A stretch of 64,000 nt of DNA, from contig NZ_CP047895.1 in assembly GCF_009913435.1 (NCBI RefSeq), positions 814,501-878,500 on the forward strand, in the 5' to 3' direction. The DNA is from Sphingomonas changnyeongensis. Its GTDB lineage: Bacteria; Pseudomonadota; Alphaproteobacteria; Sphingomonadales; Sphingomonadaceae. This document shows, in pieces, positions 40,951-49,853 of this stretch. A program made the translations under genes and the position numbers. Each line of letters opens with the position of its first letter. Position 1 is the first letter of the stretch. Under the pieces are notes generated by a model that made no database searches, was not told the origin of the DNA, and saw only the letters and a program-made list of their open reading frames with translations.

Positions 40951-42423
40951 TCAGAACAGCCCCGGCAGCTCCAGCTGGGCGGCGCTCGGGTTGGCGGGCA
41001 GCAGCGGTTCGGGCGCTGTCCGCGTGGTGCCGAGCGAGCGGGCCTGCTGCCCGGTCGGGATCGGCGTGCAGGGCCGGCCGGCGATGAAGTCGAGCGCGGC
41101 GCGCAGCGAGGCTTCGTTGCGGTCGCCGAGCGGCAGGGCGGTATCGTCCGCCGCCTGGCAGCTGTTCGGCACCACCCCTGCCAGCCCGCTGAAATAATTG
41201 TCCGATCCCGCCGCGTTGCGGGTCGAGAAGGCCAGCACGCGCAGCCGGTCGTCACAGGCGGCGCGGTCGAGCGCGATCTGGCCGACCGGCTTGCCGAAGC
41301 TGTTCGCGCCGACCAGCGCCATGTTGGCGCCGAGATAAGGGATCATCGCGTTGATCACCACCTCGCTGGCCGAGGCCGATGACCCGGTGGTGATGAAGGC
41401 GATGCGGGTGGGCGCGACCGATTCTGCCACCGTCTGGAACCGCCGGGTGCGGTTGTTGGCGGCCTTTTCGGGCCGGTAGACGGTCTGGCCGAACACGTCG
41501 GCGGCAAAGCGGTTGCGCCCGAGCAGGTCGCCGAACAGCTCGGCGATGCTGAGCAGCCCGCCGCCATTGTAGCGCAGGTCGATGACCAGATCGGTCACGC
41601 CCGCGGCGCGGAACCGCGCAAAGGCCTGACGCAGTGGCGCATCGGCCGAGGAGATGAAGGTGCGCAGGTTGAGATACCCCACCTGCCGCCCGCCATCGGA
41701 CAGGATCTGCACGCCGTAGCGGCTGGAGACCGGCGGAATGTCGAACGACGCCTTGGTGACGCTCACCGTCCGCGTGCCCGTCGGCCCCGAGACGCGCAGC
41801 GTGCGCGCCAGCCCGGCGGTGTTCGGTCCCAGCGCGTCGGTGATCGCGGCCGCGCCGCCGCGCGCGAACAGATCCTCCACCGGGGTCAGCGAGGTCGGGC
41901 CGGTGCCGATCGCCTCGATCCGGTCGCCCCGGTCCAGCCCGGCGGCCAGCGCCGGCGCGCCCTCATAAGCCTCGATGATCGTCACCCGCCGGGCCACCGG
42001 ATCGGACTGGAGCCGGATGCCGAAGCCGGCGGTCGTGCCCTGGGCGAAAAAGGCGTTTTCCTCGGCAATCGAGGTGACAAAGGTGAAGAACCGGTCGCGC
42101 CCCTGCGCGCGCGCGGTCGCGGTCAGCGCGTCGATATAGGCCTGGACGCTGGTAAAGCCCGCCGGCGACAGCGTGCCGGGCACGGTTTCGGGATAGAGAT
42201 ACCATTCGTCGATGACCGAACGCGCCCAGGCCTGCCGGTCCGACAGGCTGCAATTGGCGGCCACCGGCGGCGGCAGCGGCGTGCCCCCGCCAACCTGCCC
42301 CCCGCCGGTCTGCCCGCCGCTCTGGCCGCCCGCGCCGCCACCCCCGCCACAGGCCGACAGCAACAGGGCAAGGGCGGAAACGAGCGTGCGGGCGATCGGG
42401 GGACGGGGCGAACGGGCTGTCAT
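40951..42423 (-). CDS. S41-family peptidase, lipoprotein
   Basis: A 490-residue protease related to tail-specific/C-terminal processing peptidases. The N-terminal signal ends in a lipobox (LLLSAC), followed by a Gly/Gln-rich linker, so it is anchored to a membrane on the periplasmic side. A PDZ-like region follows (AYEGAPALAAGLDRGDRIEAI). The peptidase part has DLRYNGGG, the catalytic Ser in TGSSASASEVV and Lys in NSFGKPVGQ. Start MTARSPRPP at 42423; the longer frame overlaps pheT. Its partners are unknown. Confidence 0.9.
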   Translation of the reverse strand: MTARSPRPPIARTLVSALALLLSACGGGGGAGGQSGGQTGGGQVGGGTPLPPPVAANCSLSDRQAWARSVIDEWYLYPETVPGTLSPAGFTSVQAYIDALTATARAQGRDRFFTFVTSIAEENAFFAQGTTAGFGIRLQSDPVARRVTIIEAYEGAPALAAGLDRGDRIEAIGTGPTSLTPVEDLFARGGAAAITDALGPNTAGLARTLRVSGPTGTRTVSVTKASFDIPPVSSRYGVQILSDGGRQVGYLNLRTFISSADAPLRQAFARFRAAGVTDLVIDLRYNGGGLLSIAELFGDLLGRNRFAADVFGQTVYRPEKAANNRTRRFQTVAESVAPTRIAFITTGSSASASEVVINAMIPYLGANMALVGANSFGKPVGQIALDRAACDDRLRVLAFSTRNAAGSDNYFSGLAGVVPNSCQAADDTALPLGDRNEASLRAALDFIAGRPCTPIPTGQQARSLGTTRTAPEPLLPANPSAAQLELPGLF

Positions 42424-42481
42424 CGCCCGATCATGGCCGCACGACCGCGCGCTTGTCCACGCCCTGTTGCCGCCCCGCCGC

Positions 42482-44905
42482 TCAGGCGCGCAGCGTCGCG
42501 CCCAGCTTGGCCGCGGCCGCGACGATGCGGGCCGAAATGCCGGCCAGATCCTCGTCAGTGAAGCTTTTCTCGGCCGGTTGCAGCACGACTTCGACCGCCA
42601 GCGACTTCTGCCCCTCGGGCACGCCGGTGCCGGTGAACAGGTCGAACAGCCGCGCGCCGGTGATGCGCGCCTTGTCCGCCCCGCGCACCGCGCGCACCAG
42701 CGCGTCGGCGGCCAGATCCATCGGCGCGACGAACGCAAAGTCGCGCGTCACCGCCTGCAGCGCGGGCGGCTGATAGGCCGGGCGCTGGCGGGTCGCGCCG
42801 CGCCGCGCCGGCACCGCGTCCAGATAGACTTCGCCCGCCACCACCGGCACCGCCAGGTCGAACCGCCGCGCCAGCGCCGGATGCAGCGCGCCGAACGCCG
42901 CCAGCACCGTTTTCGGGCCAAGCCGCAGCGTCGCCGACTGGCCGGGGTGATAGCTGTCGCCAGCCTCGCCCATCACCTGCAGATTGTCGACCGGGGCCCC
43001 CGCGGCCTCGAGCAGGGCGAGCGCTTCCGCCTTGGCATCGAACGCGTCGAATGGCTGCGCCCGGCCGCTTGCCCAGCCGCGCGCCGCGCGCTCGCCGGCG
43101 AGCACGAAGCCGAGCGTCAGCCGCTCGCCATCCGCCAGATAGCGCCGCCCGAGTTCGAACAGCCTGACGCTCTTCATCCCCCGGTCGATGTTGCGCCGCG
43201 CCGCGCCCATCAGGCCCGGCAGCAGCGACGGGCGCATGACCTTCAGATCCTCGCTGATCGGGTTGGCGAGCGTCCATGCGCCGCCGCCCACCGCCCCGGC
43301 CTCGGCCTCGGACAGGAAGGACCAGGTGATCGCCTCGTTCAGGCCACGCGCCGCCGCCGTGCGGCGCACCCGCCGCTCGACCAGCTGTTCGGGGCTGGCG
43401 GTCGGGCGGGCGACCCCGTCGGCGCGCGGCAGCGGCGTTGACGGCACATGATCGATGCCGGCGATGCGGATCACCTCCTCGACCAGATCGGCGGGGCCGT
43501 CGACATCGCGCCGCCAGCTTGGCACGGTCACGCGGAAATCCTCAAAGCCGCCGTCCAGCGCGACCGGATCGCCATTGCCGTCGAGCGGCTGGACGACAAA
43601 GCCCAGGCTTTCGAGGATCTCGACCTGGCGCGCGGCGGGCACGGCAAGGCCGCCCAGCGTCGCGGCCAGCCGGGGATCATAGCCGATCACCGCGCCGCCT
43701 TCCGGCGGCTCGCCGCTGCGGGTCACCTCGGTTGCGGTGCCGCCGCACAGCGCCAGCACCAGCCGGGTTGCGATCGCCAGCCCCTCGTCCAGAAACGCCG
43801 GATCGACGCCGCGTTCGAACCGGGTGCGGGCATCGCTGGTCAGCATCAGCGTCTGGCCAGTGCGGGCGATATGTTCGGGATCAAAATAGGCGCATTCGAT
43901 CAGCACGTCGCGGGTATCGTCCGCACAGCCCGAATGTTCGCCGCCCATGATGCCGCCGATATCGTGCACCGCCGCATCGTCGGCGATCACGGTCATGCCG
44001 CGGGTGAGCGCATAGCTCTTGCCGTTGAGCGCCAGCACGCTTTCGCCGTCCTGCGCCTTGCGCGCCACCAGCCCGCCCGAAAGCTTTGCCATGTCATAGA
44101 CATGAAGCGGCCGGCCCAGCCCGAGCATGACATAATTGGTGATGTCGACCAGCGCCGAAATCGGCTTCTGCCCCACCGCCTTCAGCCGGCGCTGCAACCA
44201 GTCGGGCGAGGGGCCGTTGGTCACGTCGCGCACCGCCTGGCCGTAAAAGGCCGGGCAGCCCGCCGCATCCTCGGTCCGCACATCGGGCCCTGCGCCCTGC
44301 GGCACGATTGCCGGCAGGTCCGCGACCACGGCGTCGAGCGGCCGGAGCGTGCCGAGGCCCGCCGCCGCCAGATCGCGGGCGATGCCGCGCACGCCCATGC
44401 AATCCTGCCGGTTGGGCGTGATCGCCACGTCGATCACCGGATCATCCAGCCCCGCATAATCGGCAAAGGCGGTGCCGATCGCCGCATCCTCGGGCAGTTC
44501 GATGATGCCGTCATGATCATCGCCCAGCTCCAGCTCGCGCGACGAACACATCATGCCGTTGGATTCGACGCCGCGAATGGCGGACACCTTCAGCGCCATG
44601 CCATTGGCCGGCACGACCGCGCCGGGCAGGCCGAGCACGCCGACCATCCCCGCGCGCGCATTGGGCGCGCCGCACACCACCTGCAACGGGCCGTCGCCGC
44701 AATCGACGCTCAGCACCTGCAGCTTGTCGGCCTGGGGGTGGCGCGCGGCGGTCAGCACGCGCGCGATGCGAAAGCCGCGCAGCCGCTCGGCGGGGTTCTC
44801 GACGCCTTCGACCTCAAGCCCGATGCGCGTCAGCGTCAGCACGATCTCGTCGAGACCGGCGTCGGTTTCCAGATGCTCCTTGAGCCAGGACAGGGTGAAC
44901 TTCAT
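42482..44905 (-). CDS. pheT: Phenylalanyl-tRNA synthetase beta subunit
   Basis: 807 residues, full length. It begins [21 protein letters not shown]. The tRNA-binding (EMAP-like) domain lies at about 40-150, followed by the B3/B4 editing region, the B5 domain, the catalytic-like core and the C-terminal FDX-ACB domain ([10 protein letters not shown]). Forms an alpha2-beta2 enzyme with PheS. The start at 44905 overlaps the pheS stop by ATGA; the longer frame reads into pheS. Confidence 0.97.
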   Translation of the reverse strand: MKFTLSWLKEHLETDAGLDEIVLTLTRIGLEVEGVENPAERLRGFRIARVLTAARHPQADKLQVLSVDCGDGPLQVVCGAPNARAGMVGVLGLPGAVVPANGMALKVSAIRGVESNGMMCSSRELELGDDHDGIIELPEDAAIGTAFADYAGLDDPVIDVAITPNRQDCMGVRGIARDLAAAGLGTLRPLDAVVADLPAIVPQGAGPDVRTEDAAGCPAFYGQAVRDVTNGPSPDWLQRRLKAVGQKPISALVDITNYVMLGLGRPLHVYDMAKLSGGLVARKAQDGESVLALNGKSYALTRGMTVIADDAAVHDIGGIMGGEHSGCADDTRDVLIECAYFDPEHIARTGQTLMLTSDARTRFERGVDPAFLDEGLAIATRLVLALCGGTATEVTRSGEPPEGGAVIGYDPRLAATLGGLAVPAARQVEILESLGFVVQPLDGNGDPVALDGGFEDFRVTVPSWRRDVDGPADLVEEVIRIAGIDHVPSTPLPRADGVARPTASPEQLVERRVRRTAAARGLNEAITWSFLSEAEAGAVGGGAWTLANPISEDLKVMRPSLLPGLMGAARRNIDRGMKSVRLFELGRRYLADGERLTLGFVLAGERAARGWASGRAQPFDAFDAKAEALALLEAAGAPVDNLQVMGEAGDSYHPGQSATLRLGPKTVLAAFGALHPALARRFDLAVPVVAGEVYLDAVPARRGATRQRPAYQPPALQAVTRDFAFVAPMDLAADALVRAVRGADKARITGARLFDLFTGTGVPEGQKSLAVEVVLQPAEKSFTDEDLAGISARIVAAAAKLGATLRA

Positions 44906-46023
44906 GCGCCGACTCCGGCCGAAAGGGTGGGAATGTCGAGCGACGCGAAGCCGTAATGCCTGAGCCAGCGCAGGTCGCCGTCGAAAAAGGCGCGCAGATC
45001 GTCCATGCCATATTTGAGCATCGCCAGCCGGTCGACGCCGGTGCCGAAGGCAAAGCCCTGCCATTCATCGGGATCGAGGCCGCATGCCGCGATCACCCGG
45101 CGGTGGACCATGCCGCTGCCCAGCACCTCCATCCAGCCGCCGCCCGGCACGTCGCCGCTGCCGCCGATCACCCGCTTGCCGTCGGTCCAGGTGAAGCCGA
45201 CATCGACCTCGGCCGACGGCTCGGTGAATGGAAAATAGCTCGGCCGCAGGCGCAGCACGATGTCCTCACGCTCGAAAAACGCCTTGAGGAAGGTCTCGAG
45301 CGTCCATTTCAGATGGCCCAGATGGATGCCGCGATCGATCACCAGCCCTTCGATCTGGTGGAACATCGGCGTGTGGGTGGCATCCGAATCCGACCGGTAG
45401 ACCCGCCCCGGCGCGATGATGCGGATCGGCGGCTTTTGGCTGGTCATCGTGCGGATCTGCACCGGGCTGGTGTGCGTGCGCAGCACGATATCCGGGCCGG
45501 ACGCCCACCGATCGACAACCTCACGTTCTGTGGACGTTGGTTCCACGTAGAAGGTGTCGTGCATCGCCCGCGCCGGATGCGTTTCGGGGATGTTGAGCGC
45601 GGTGAAGTTATGCCAGTCATCCTCGATTTCCGGGCCGCTGGCGACGGCGAAGCCCAGATCGGCGAAGATTTCCGCCAGCTCGTCCATCACCTGGGACACC
45701 GGATGGATGCTGCCGCGCGGCCGCTCGGGCGCGGGCAGCGACAGGTCGATCCGCTCCGACGCCAGCCGCGCATCGAGCGCCTGCTGCTCAAGCGCCGCCT
45801 TGCGTTCGGCAATCGCTGCGGTCACCGCCTCGCGCAGGCCGTTGATGCGCGGCCCTTCCACCTGCCGCTGTTCGGGGGACATCGCGCCCAGCGTCTTCAA
45901 GAGCGCGGACACGCTGCCCTGTTTGCCGACAAGCGCGACGCGCTCGGCATCGAGCGCCTCAAGGGTGGGCGCGGCGGCGATGGCGGCAAGCGCCTGGTGC
46001 TGAAGCTGGTCGATCTCGGTCAT
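44902..46023 (-). CDS. pheS: Phenylalanyl-tRNA synthetase alpha subunit
   Basis: 373 residues. N-terminal coiled-coil (about 1-90), then the class II catalytic core: [44 protein letters not shown] (motif 2 region), [21 protein letters not shown] and [17 protein letters not shown] (motif 3). Start [10 protein letters not shown] at 46023. Divergent from the DUF885 gene. Confidence 0.97.
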   Translation of the reverse strand: MTEIDQLQHQALAAIAAAPTLEALDAERVALVGKQGSVSALLKTLGAMSPEQRQVEGPRINGLREAVTAAIAERKAALEQQALDARLASERIDLSLPAPERPRGSIHPVSQVMDELAEIFADLGFAVASGPEIEDDWHNFTALNIPETHPARAMHDTFYVEPTSTEREVVDRWASGPDIVLRTHTSPVQIRTMTSQKPPIRIIAPGRVYRSDSDATHTPMFHQIEGLVIDRGIHLGHLKWTLETFLKAFFEREDIVLRLRPSYFPFTEPSAEVDVGFTWTDGKRVIGGSGDVPGGGWMEVLGSGMVHRRVIAACGLDPDEWQGFAFGTGVDRLAMLKYGMDDLRAFFDGDLRWLRHYGFASLDIPTLSAGVGA

Positions 46024-46156
46024 GGCGCATGTCCCAAAGCAAAAGGGGACGGGCCATGCAAGCGTGCGCGCAAATCCGGCCATGCCGTGCGCCACGCTCT
46101 TTTCAAACCGGACCCGACTGTCTTATACGCGTCATACAGTTGTTCAGGGAGAGAAA

Positions 46157-47986
46157 ATGATGCGTATGTCCATGCTGCTCGCCTCGGCCGCACTCGCGCT
46201 GGCGGCAGCCGGGCAGGCGGTGGCCGCACCCGCCCGGGACCAGTCGGCCCCCGCCGCACCCAAAGCATCGGCGGCCGATGCTGCGCTGACGAAGCTGTTC
46301 GCCGACAGCGACGAGGAAAGCCTGAGGCTCAACCCGATCTCGGCGCTGTTCCGGGGTGACATGCGCTATGCCGACCGGCTGGGCGATTTCGGCGATGACC
46401 GCTGGTATGACGCGCTGCGCCGGGCGGCGGAAAAGGATCTGGCGCGGCTGCGCGGCATCGACCGGGCGGCGCTGACCCCGGTCAACCAGATCGCCTATGA
46501 CGTGTTCGAATGGCAGACGCGCGACACGCTGCGCAGCCTGTCGCCCGATCTGCTGGCGCTTACCCAGGTCCGCCCGGTCGATCATTTCTTCGGCTTCCAT
46601 GTCTTCTATCCGGGGCTGGCCTCGGGCAAGGGCGCGGCGCCGTTCAAGACCGTCAAGGATTATGAGAACAACCTTGCCCGGCACCGCGACTATGTCGCGC
46701 TGCTCGACCGGTCGGTGGCGCTGTTCCGGCGCGGCATGGCTTCGGGCGTCGTCCAGCCCCGGCTGGTCGTCGACAATGTGATCGGCCAGCTCGACCTGCA
46801 GATCGCGCAAGGAGTTGAAGGATCGACCTTCTACCTGCCGGTCAAGGAGTTTCCCAAGGATGTGCCGGCCGCCGATCAGGCGCGGCTGCGCGCGGCGACG
46901 GCGGCGATGATCCGCGACCAGATCCTGCCCGTTTATGTGCGGCTGCGCGATTTCCTGAAGAACGAATATCGCCCGGTCGCGCGCGACGGTGTCGGCCTTG
47001 TCCATATGAAGGGCGGCAAGGCGCTTTACGACTATCTGATCACCAGCAACACCACGCTCGACATGACGGCGGATGAGGTGCACGGCATCGGCCTGGCCGA
47101 GGTTGCGCGCATCAAGGGCGAAATGGACGCGATCCGCGTCAAGGTCGGTTTCGCCGGCACCCTGCCGCAGTTTTTCGAGCATCTGCGCACCGATCCGCGC
47201 TTCCGCCCCGCCGACCGCGAAACCTATCTCCAGGGCTTTTACGCGATCGGCAAGCGGGTCGACCAGCGCATCCGAGAGCAGTTTTCGACCATCCCCAAGA
47301 CGCCGCTCGAGATCCGCTATTACGAGCCTTACCGCGAGAAGAACTCGGCGGGCGGCTCCTATGAACCCGGATCGCCCGATGGCAGCCGGCCGGGCATCTT
47401 CTATTTCAACGCCTATGACCTACCGTCGCGCTCGGTCGTGGGCATGGAGACGCTCTATCTCCACGAAGGCGCGCCGGGCCATCATTTCCAGATCGCGCTC
47501 GCGCAGGAAAACGAGGCGCTGCCGGCCTTTATGCGCTTTGGCGGCAACACCGCCTATGCCGAGGGCTGGGGGCTTTATGCCGAACAGCTCTGGGCGGAAC
47601 TCGGCATGGAAAGCGATCCCTATCAGCGCTTCGGCGGTCTGGATGACGAGATGCTGCGCGCGATGCGGCTGGTGGTCGACACCGGCATCCATGCCAAGGG
47701 TTGGACGCGCGATCAGGCGATCGATTACATGCTCGCCAATTCGGGCATGAGCCGCACCGAGGCGACCGCCGAGGTCGAACGCTATATCGCCATCCCCGGC
47801 CAGGCGCTCGCCTACAAGATCGGCCAGCTGACGATTTCGCGGCTGAAGGCCAAGGCGCAGGCGCAGCTGGGGCCGAAGTTCGACGTGCGCGACTTCCACG
47901 CCCAGGTGCTGATGACCGGCGCGCTGCCGATGGCGATCCTCGAAAAGAAGATCGACGCCTGGATCGCGGCGAAGAAGGCCGGCTGA
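46157..47986 (+). CDS. DUF885-family metallopeptidase-like protein
   Basis: A 609-residue secreted protein with a signal peptide (MMRMSMLLASAALALAAAGQAVAA). Family DUF885 contains predicted zinc carboxypeptidases. The metal-binding motif LHEGAPGHHF is seen at about residue 434, with a downstream Glu in YAEGWGLYAEQLW as third ligand. Other blocks: YEPYREKNSAGGSYEPG and RYIAIPGQALAYKIGQ. The start at 46157 follows GGGAGAG. Probably trims peptides in the periplasm. Converges on lysS across palindrome copy 5. Confidence 0.92.
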   Translation: MMRMSMLLASAALALAAAGQAVAAPARDQSAPAAPKASAADAALTKLFADSDEESLRLNPISALFRGDMRYADRLGDFGDDRWYDALRRAAEKDLARLRGIDRAALTPVNQIAYDVFEWQTRDTLRSLSPDLLALTQVRPVDHFFGFHVFYPGLASGKGAAPFKTVKDYENNLARHRDYVALLDRSVALFRRGMASGVVQPRLVVDNVIGQLDLQIAQGVEGSTFYLPVKEFPKDVPAADQARLRAATAAMIRDQILPVYVRLRDFLKNEYRPVARDGVGLVHMKGGKALYDYLITSNTTLDMTADEVHGIGLAEVARIKGEMDAIRVKVGFAGTLPQFFEHLRTDPRFRPADRETYLQGFYAIGKRVDQRIREQFSTIPKTPLEIRYYEPYREKNSAGGSYEPGSPDGSRPGIFYFNAYDLPSRSVVGMETLYLHEGAPGHHFQIALAQENEALPAFMRFGGNTAYAEGWGLYAEQLWAELGMESDPYQRFGGLDDEMLRAMRLVVDTGIHAKGWTRDQAIDYMLANSGMSRTEATAEVERYIAIPGQALAYKIGQLTISRLKAKAQAQLGPKFDVRDFHAQVLMTGALPMAILEKKIDAWIAAKKAG

Positions 47987-48000
47987 GGCGGGGAGGCTGA

Positions 48001-48031
48001 CGGGTGCCGTCGCGTTGTTTGCTAGGAAGAA
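48001..48031 (-). repeat. Left-hand module beside palindrome copy 5
   Basis: GGGTGCCGTCGCGTTGTTTG followed by CTAGGAAGAACGG running into the arm. One module of the type that is tandemly repeated at copies 3 and 4. Confidence 0.65.
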
Positions 48032-48113
48032 CGGCACCGGCCCGCTCCCCCACCCGGCCTCCCATAGCATATCCTGTCGATGGGAGGCCGGGTGGGGGAG
48101 CGGGCCGGTGCCG
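48032..48113. repeat. Large palindromic repeat, copy 5
   Basis: Perfect 34 bp arms (48032-48065 and 48080-48113) with the 14-nt loop AGCATATCCTGTCG, inverted relative to copy 1. Between convergent DUF885 and lysS genes. Confidence 0.92.
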
Positions 48114-48229
48114 CCCCTGCGCCGCAAGGCGCAGCACAAACAACCGGAGCGGGCCGGTGCCGCCCCCGCGCCGCGAGGCGCGCAACAAACAACCCCCGGC
48201 GCCTCTCCGCGCCGGGACGCGCAACAAAC
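48114..48229 (+). repeat. Tandem GNRA-hairpin modules beside palindrome copy 5
   Basis: Three modules: TGCGCC-GCAA-GGCGCA (48118-48133), GCGCC-GCGA-GGCGC (48168-48181) and a less regular GCGCC-GGGA-CGCGC (48209-48222). Each is followed by an ACAAAC-type tail; the last tail abuts the lysS stop codon. The second module carries a copy of the outer arm end (GAGCGGGCCGGTGCCG), so duplication included part of the palindrome. Confidence 0.75.
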
Positions 48230-49813
48230 CTAGCCCGCCAGCGCCTCGGCGATGAGCTTGCGGCTGTTCTCGATCCCGTAGAGCGCGAAGAAGCTGCCCA
48301 TGCGCGGGCCCTGGCTCGATCCGAGCAGCGTTTCATAAAGCGCCTGGAACCAGCTGCGCAGCCCTTCCTTGCCGTAATGGGCCTTGCCGATCTCATAGAC
48401 CTGGTCCTGGATCGCCTGGGCCGGCTCAACCTCGCCAAATCCCCGTTCGGCAAAGCGGGCCAGCGCGGCATCGAGTTCGGCCAGCTGGGCGCGTTCCTCG
48501 GCGCTCGGCGCGCGGCGGACAAGCGTGGCGGCGACGAAATCCCGCCCATAGGCGACGGCGTGGCCGACCAGCCGGTCGAGCGCCGGGTTCGCCTCCGGCG
48601 ACAAGGCCGGGTCGTAGCGGCGCAGGAACCCCCAGAGCGTGTCGCGGTCGCCCACGCCCGGCAGGCTGACCAGATTGAGCAGCAGGCCGAAGCTGACCGG
48701 CAGCGTTTCCGCCGGCACCTTGCCGTCATGGATATGGTGCACCGGGTTGCCGAGCTTCTGCTCGATCGGCTGCGCCGGATATTTCTCGCGGAACTGCCAA
48801 TATTCGTCGACCGCGCGCGGGATCACGCCGAAATGCAGCTGCTTGGCCTTTTTGGGCTCGCGATAGGCGAAAAAGGCCAGGCTCTCCTCCGGCCCATAGG
48901 TCAGCCACTGGTCGAGGCTCAGCCCATTGCCCTTGGACTTGGAGATCTTCTCGCCCTTTTCGTCGAGGAACATCTCATAGTTGAAGCCCTCGGGCGGCCG
49001 CCCGCCCAGCACGCGCGCGATGCGCGACGACTGGGTGACCGAATCGATCAGGTCCTTGCCCGCCATTTCATAATCGACGTCGAGCGCGACCCAGCGCATC
49101 GCCCAGTCGACCTTCCATTGCAGCTTGGACAGCCCGCCAAGCGCGCTCTGGACGATGCGTTCGCCCTCGTCCTCGAACGCGATCAGCCCGGCTTCGGCGT
49201 CTATCACCTCGACCGGCACCTGCAGCACCACGCCCGATTTCGGGCTGACCGGCAGCACCGGCGAATAGGTCGCGCGGCGCTCGGCGCGCAGCGTCGGCAG
49301 CATCACGTCCATGATCGCGCCATAATGGCGCAGCACCGCGCGCAGCGCGTCGTCGAACCGCCCGCCGGTATAATAGTCGGTCGAGGACGCGAACTCATAT
49401 TCAAAGCCGAAGCGGTCGAGGAACGCGCGCAGCATCGCATTGTTGTGGTGCGCAAAGCTCTCATATTTGCCGAACGGATCGGGGATGCGCGTCAGCGGCT
49501 TGCCCAGATGGGCGCGCAGCATGTCGGGATTGGGGACATTGTCGGGCACCTTGCGCAGCCCGTCCATGTCATCGGAAAAGGCGATCAGCCGGGTCGGCAG
49601 GTCCGACAGCGCGGCAAAGGCGTGGCGCACCATCGTGGTGCGCAGCACCTCGTTGAACGTGCCGATATGCGGCAGGCCCGACGGGCCATAGCCGGTTTCG
49701 AACAGCACATGGCCCTTGGCCGGCGGCGCGGCTTCATAGCGTTTCAGAAGCTTGCGCGCCTCCTCGAACGGCCATGCCTTGGACGTCATCGCGGCTGCGC
49801 GCAGGTCATTCAC
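48230..49813 (-). CDS. lysS: Lysyl-tRNA synthetase, class I
   Basis: Class I (archaeal-type) LysRS, 527 residues, found in many alphaproteobacteria instead of the class II enzyme. HIGH-like motif in GPSGLPHIGTFNE and KMSKS-like motif in KISKSKGNG. The C-terminal helical anticodon domain is complete. The start is taken as GTG at 49813 (VNDLRAAAMTSKAW) because AAAGGG lies about eight bases upstream and homologues begin near here. The ATG at 49843 has no ribosome site, and the ATG at 49789 is a shorter option. Divergent from the helicase gene. Confidence 0.95.
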   Translation of the reverse strand: MNDLRAAAMTSKAWPFEEARKLLKRYEAAPPAKGHVLFETGYGPSGLPHIGTFNEVLRTTMVRHAFAALSDLPTRLIAFSDDMDGLRKVPDNVPNPDMLRAHLGKPLTRIPDPFGKYESFAHHNNAMLRAFLDRFGFEYEFASSTDYYTGGRFDDALRAVLRHYGAIMDVMLPTLRAERRATYSPVLPVSPKSGVVLQVPVEVIDAEAGLIAFEDEGERIVQSALGGLSKLQWKVDWAMRWVALDVDYEMAGKDLIDSVTQSSRIARVLGGRPPEGFNYEMFLDEKGEKISKSKGNGLSLDQWLTYGPEESLAFFAYREPKKAKQLHFGVIPRAVDEYWQFREKYPAQPIEQKLGNPVHHIHDGKVPAETLPVSFGLLLNLVSLPGVGDRDTLWGFLRRYDPALSPEANPALDRLVGHAVAYGRDFVAATLVRRAPSAEERAQLAELDAALARFAERGFGEVEPAQAIQDQVYEIGKAHYGKEGLRSWFQALYETLLGSSQGPRMGSFFALYGIENSRKLIAEALAG

Positions 49814-49853
49814 TCTTGTTGCCCTTTCGTTCCTGGTTCGCATAGGGAAGGAA

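Noticed and set aside
10492..48229. CRISPR-like array made by the repeated elements
   Set aside because: Copies are kilobases apart at separate loci, the local tandem modules are hairpins without unique spacers of constant length, and no cas genes are present.
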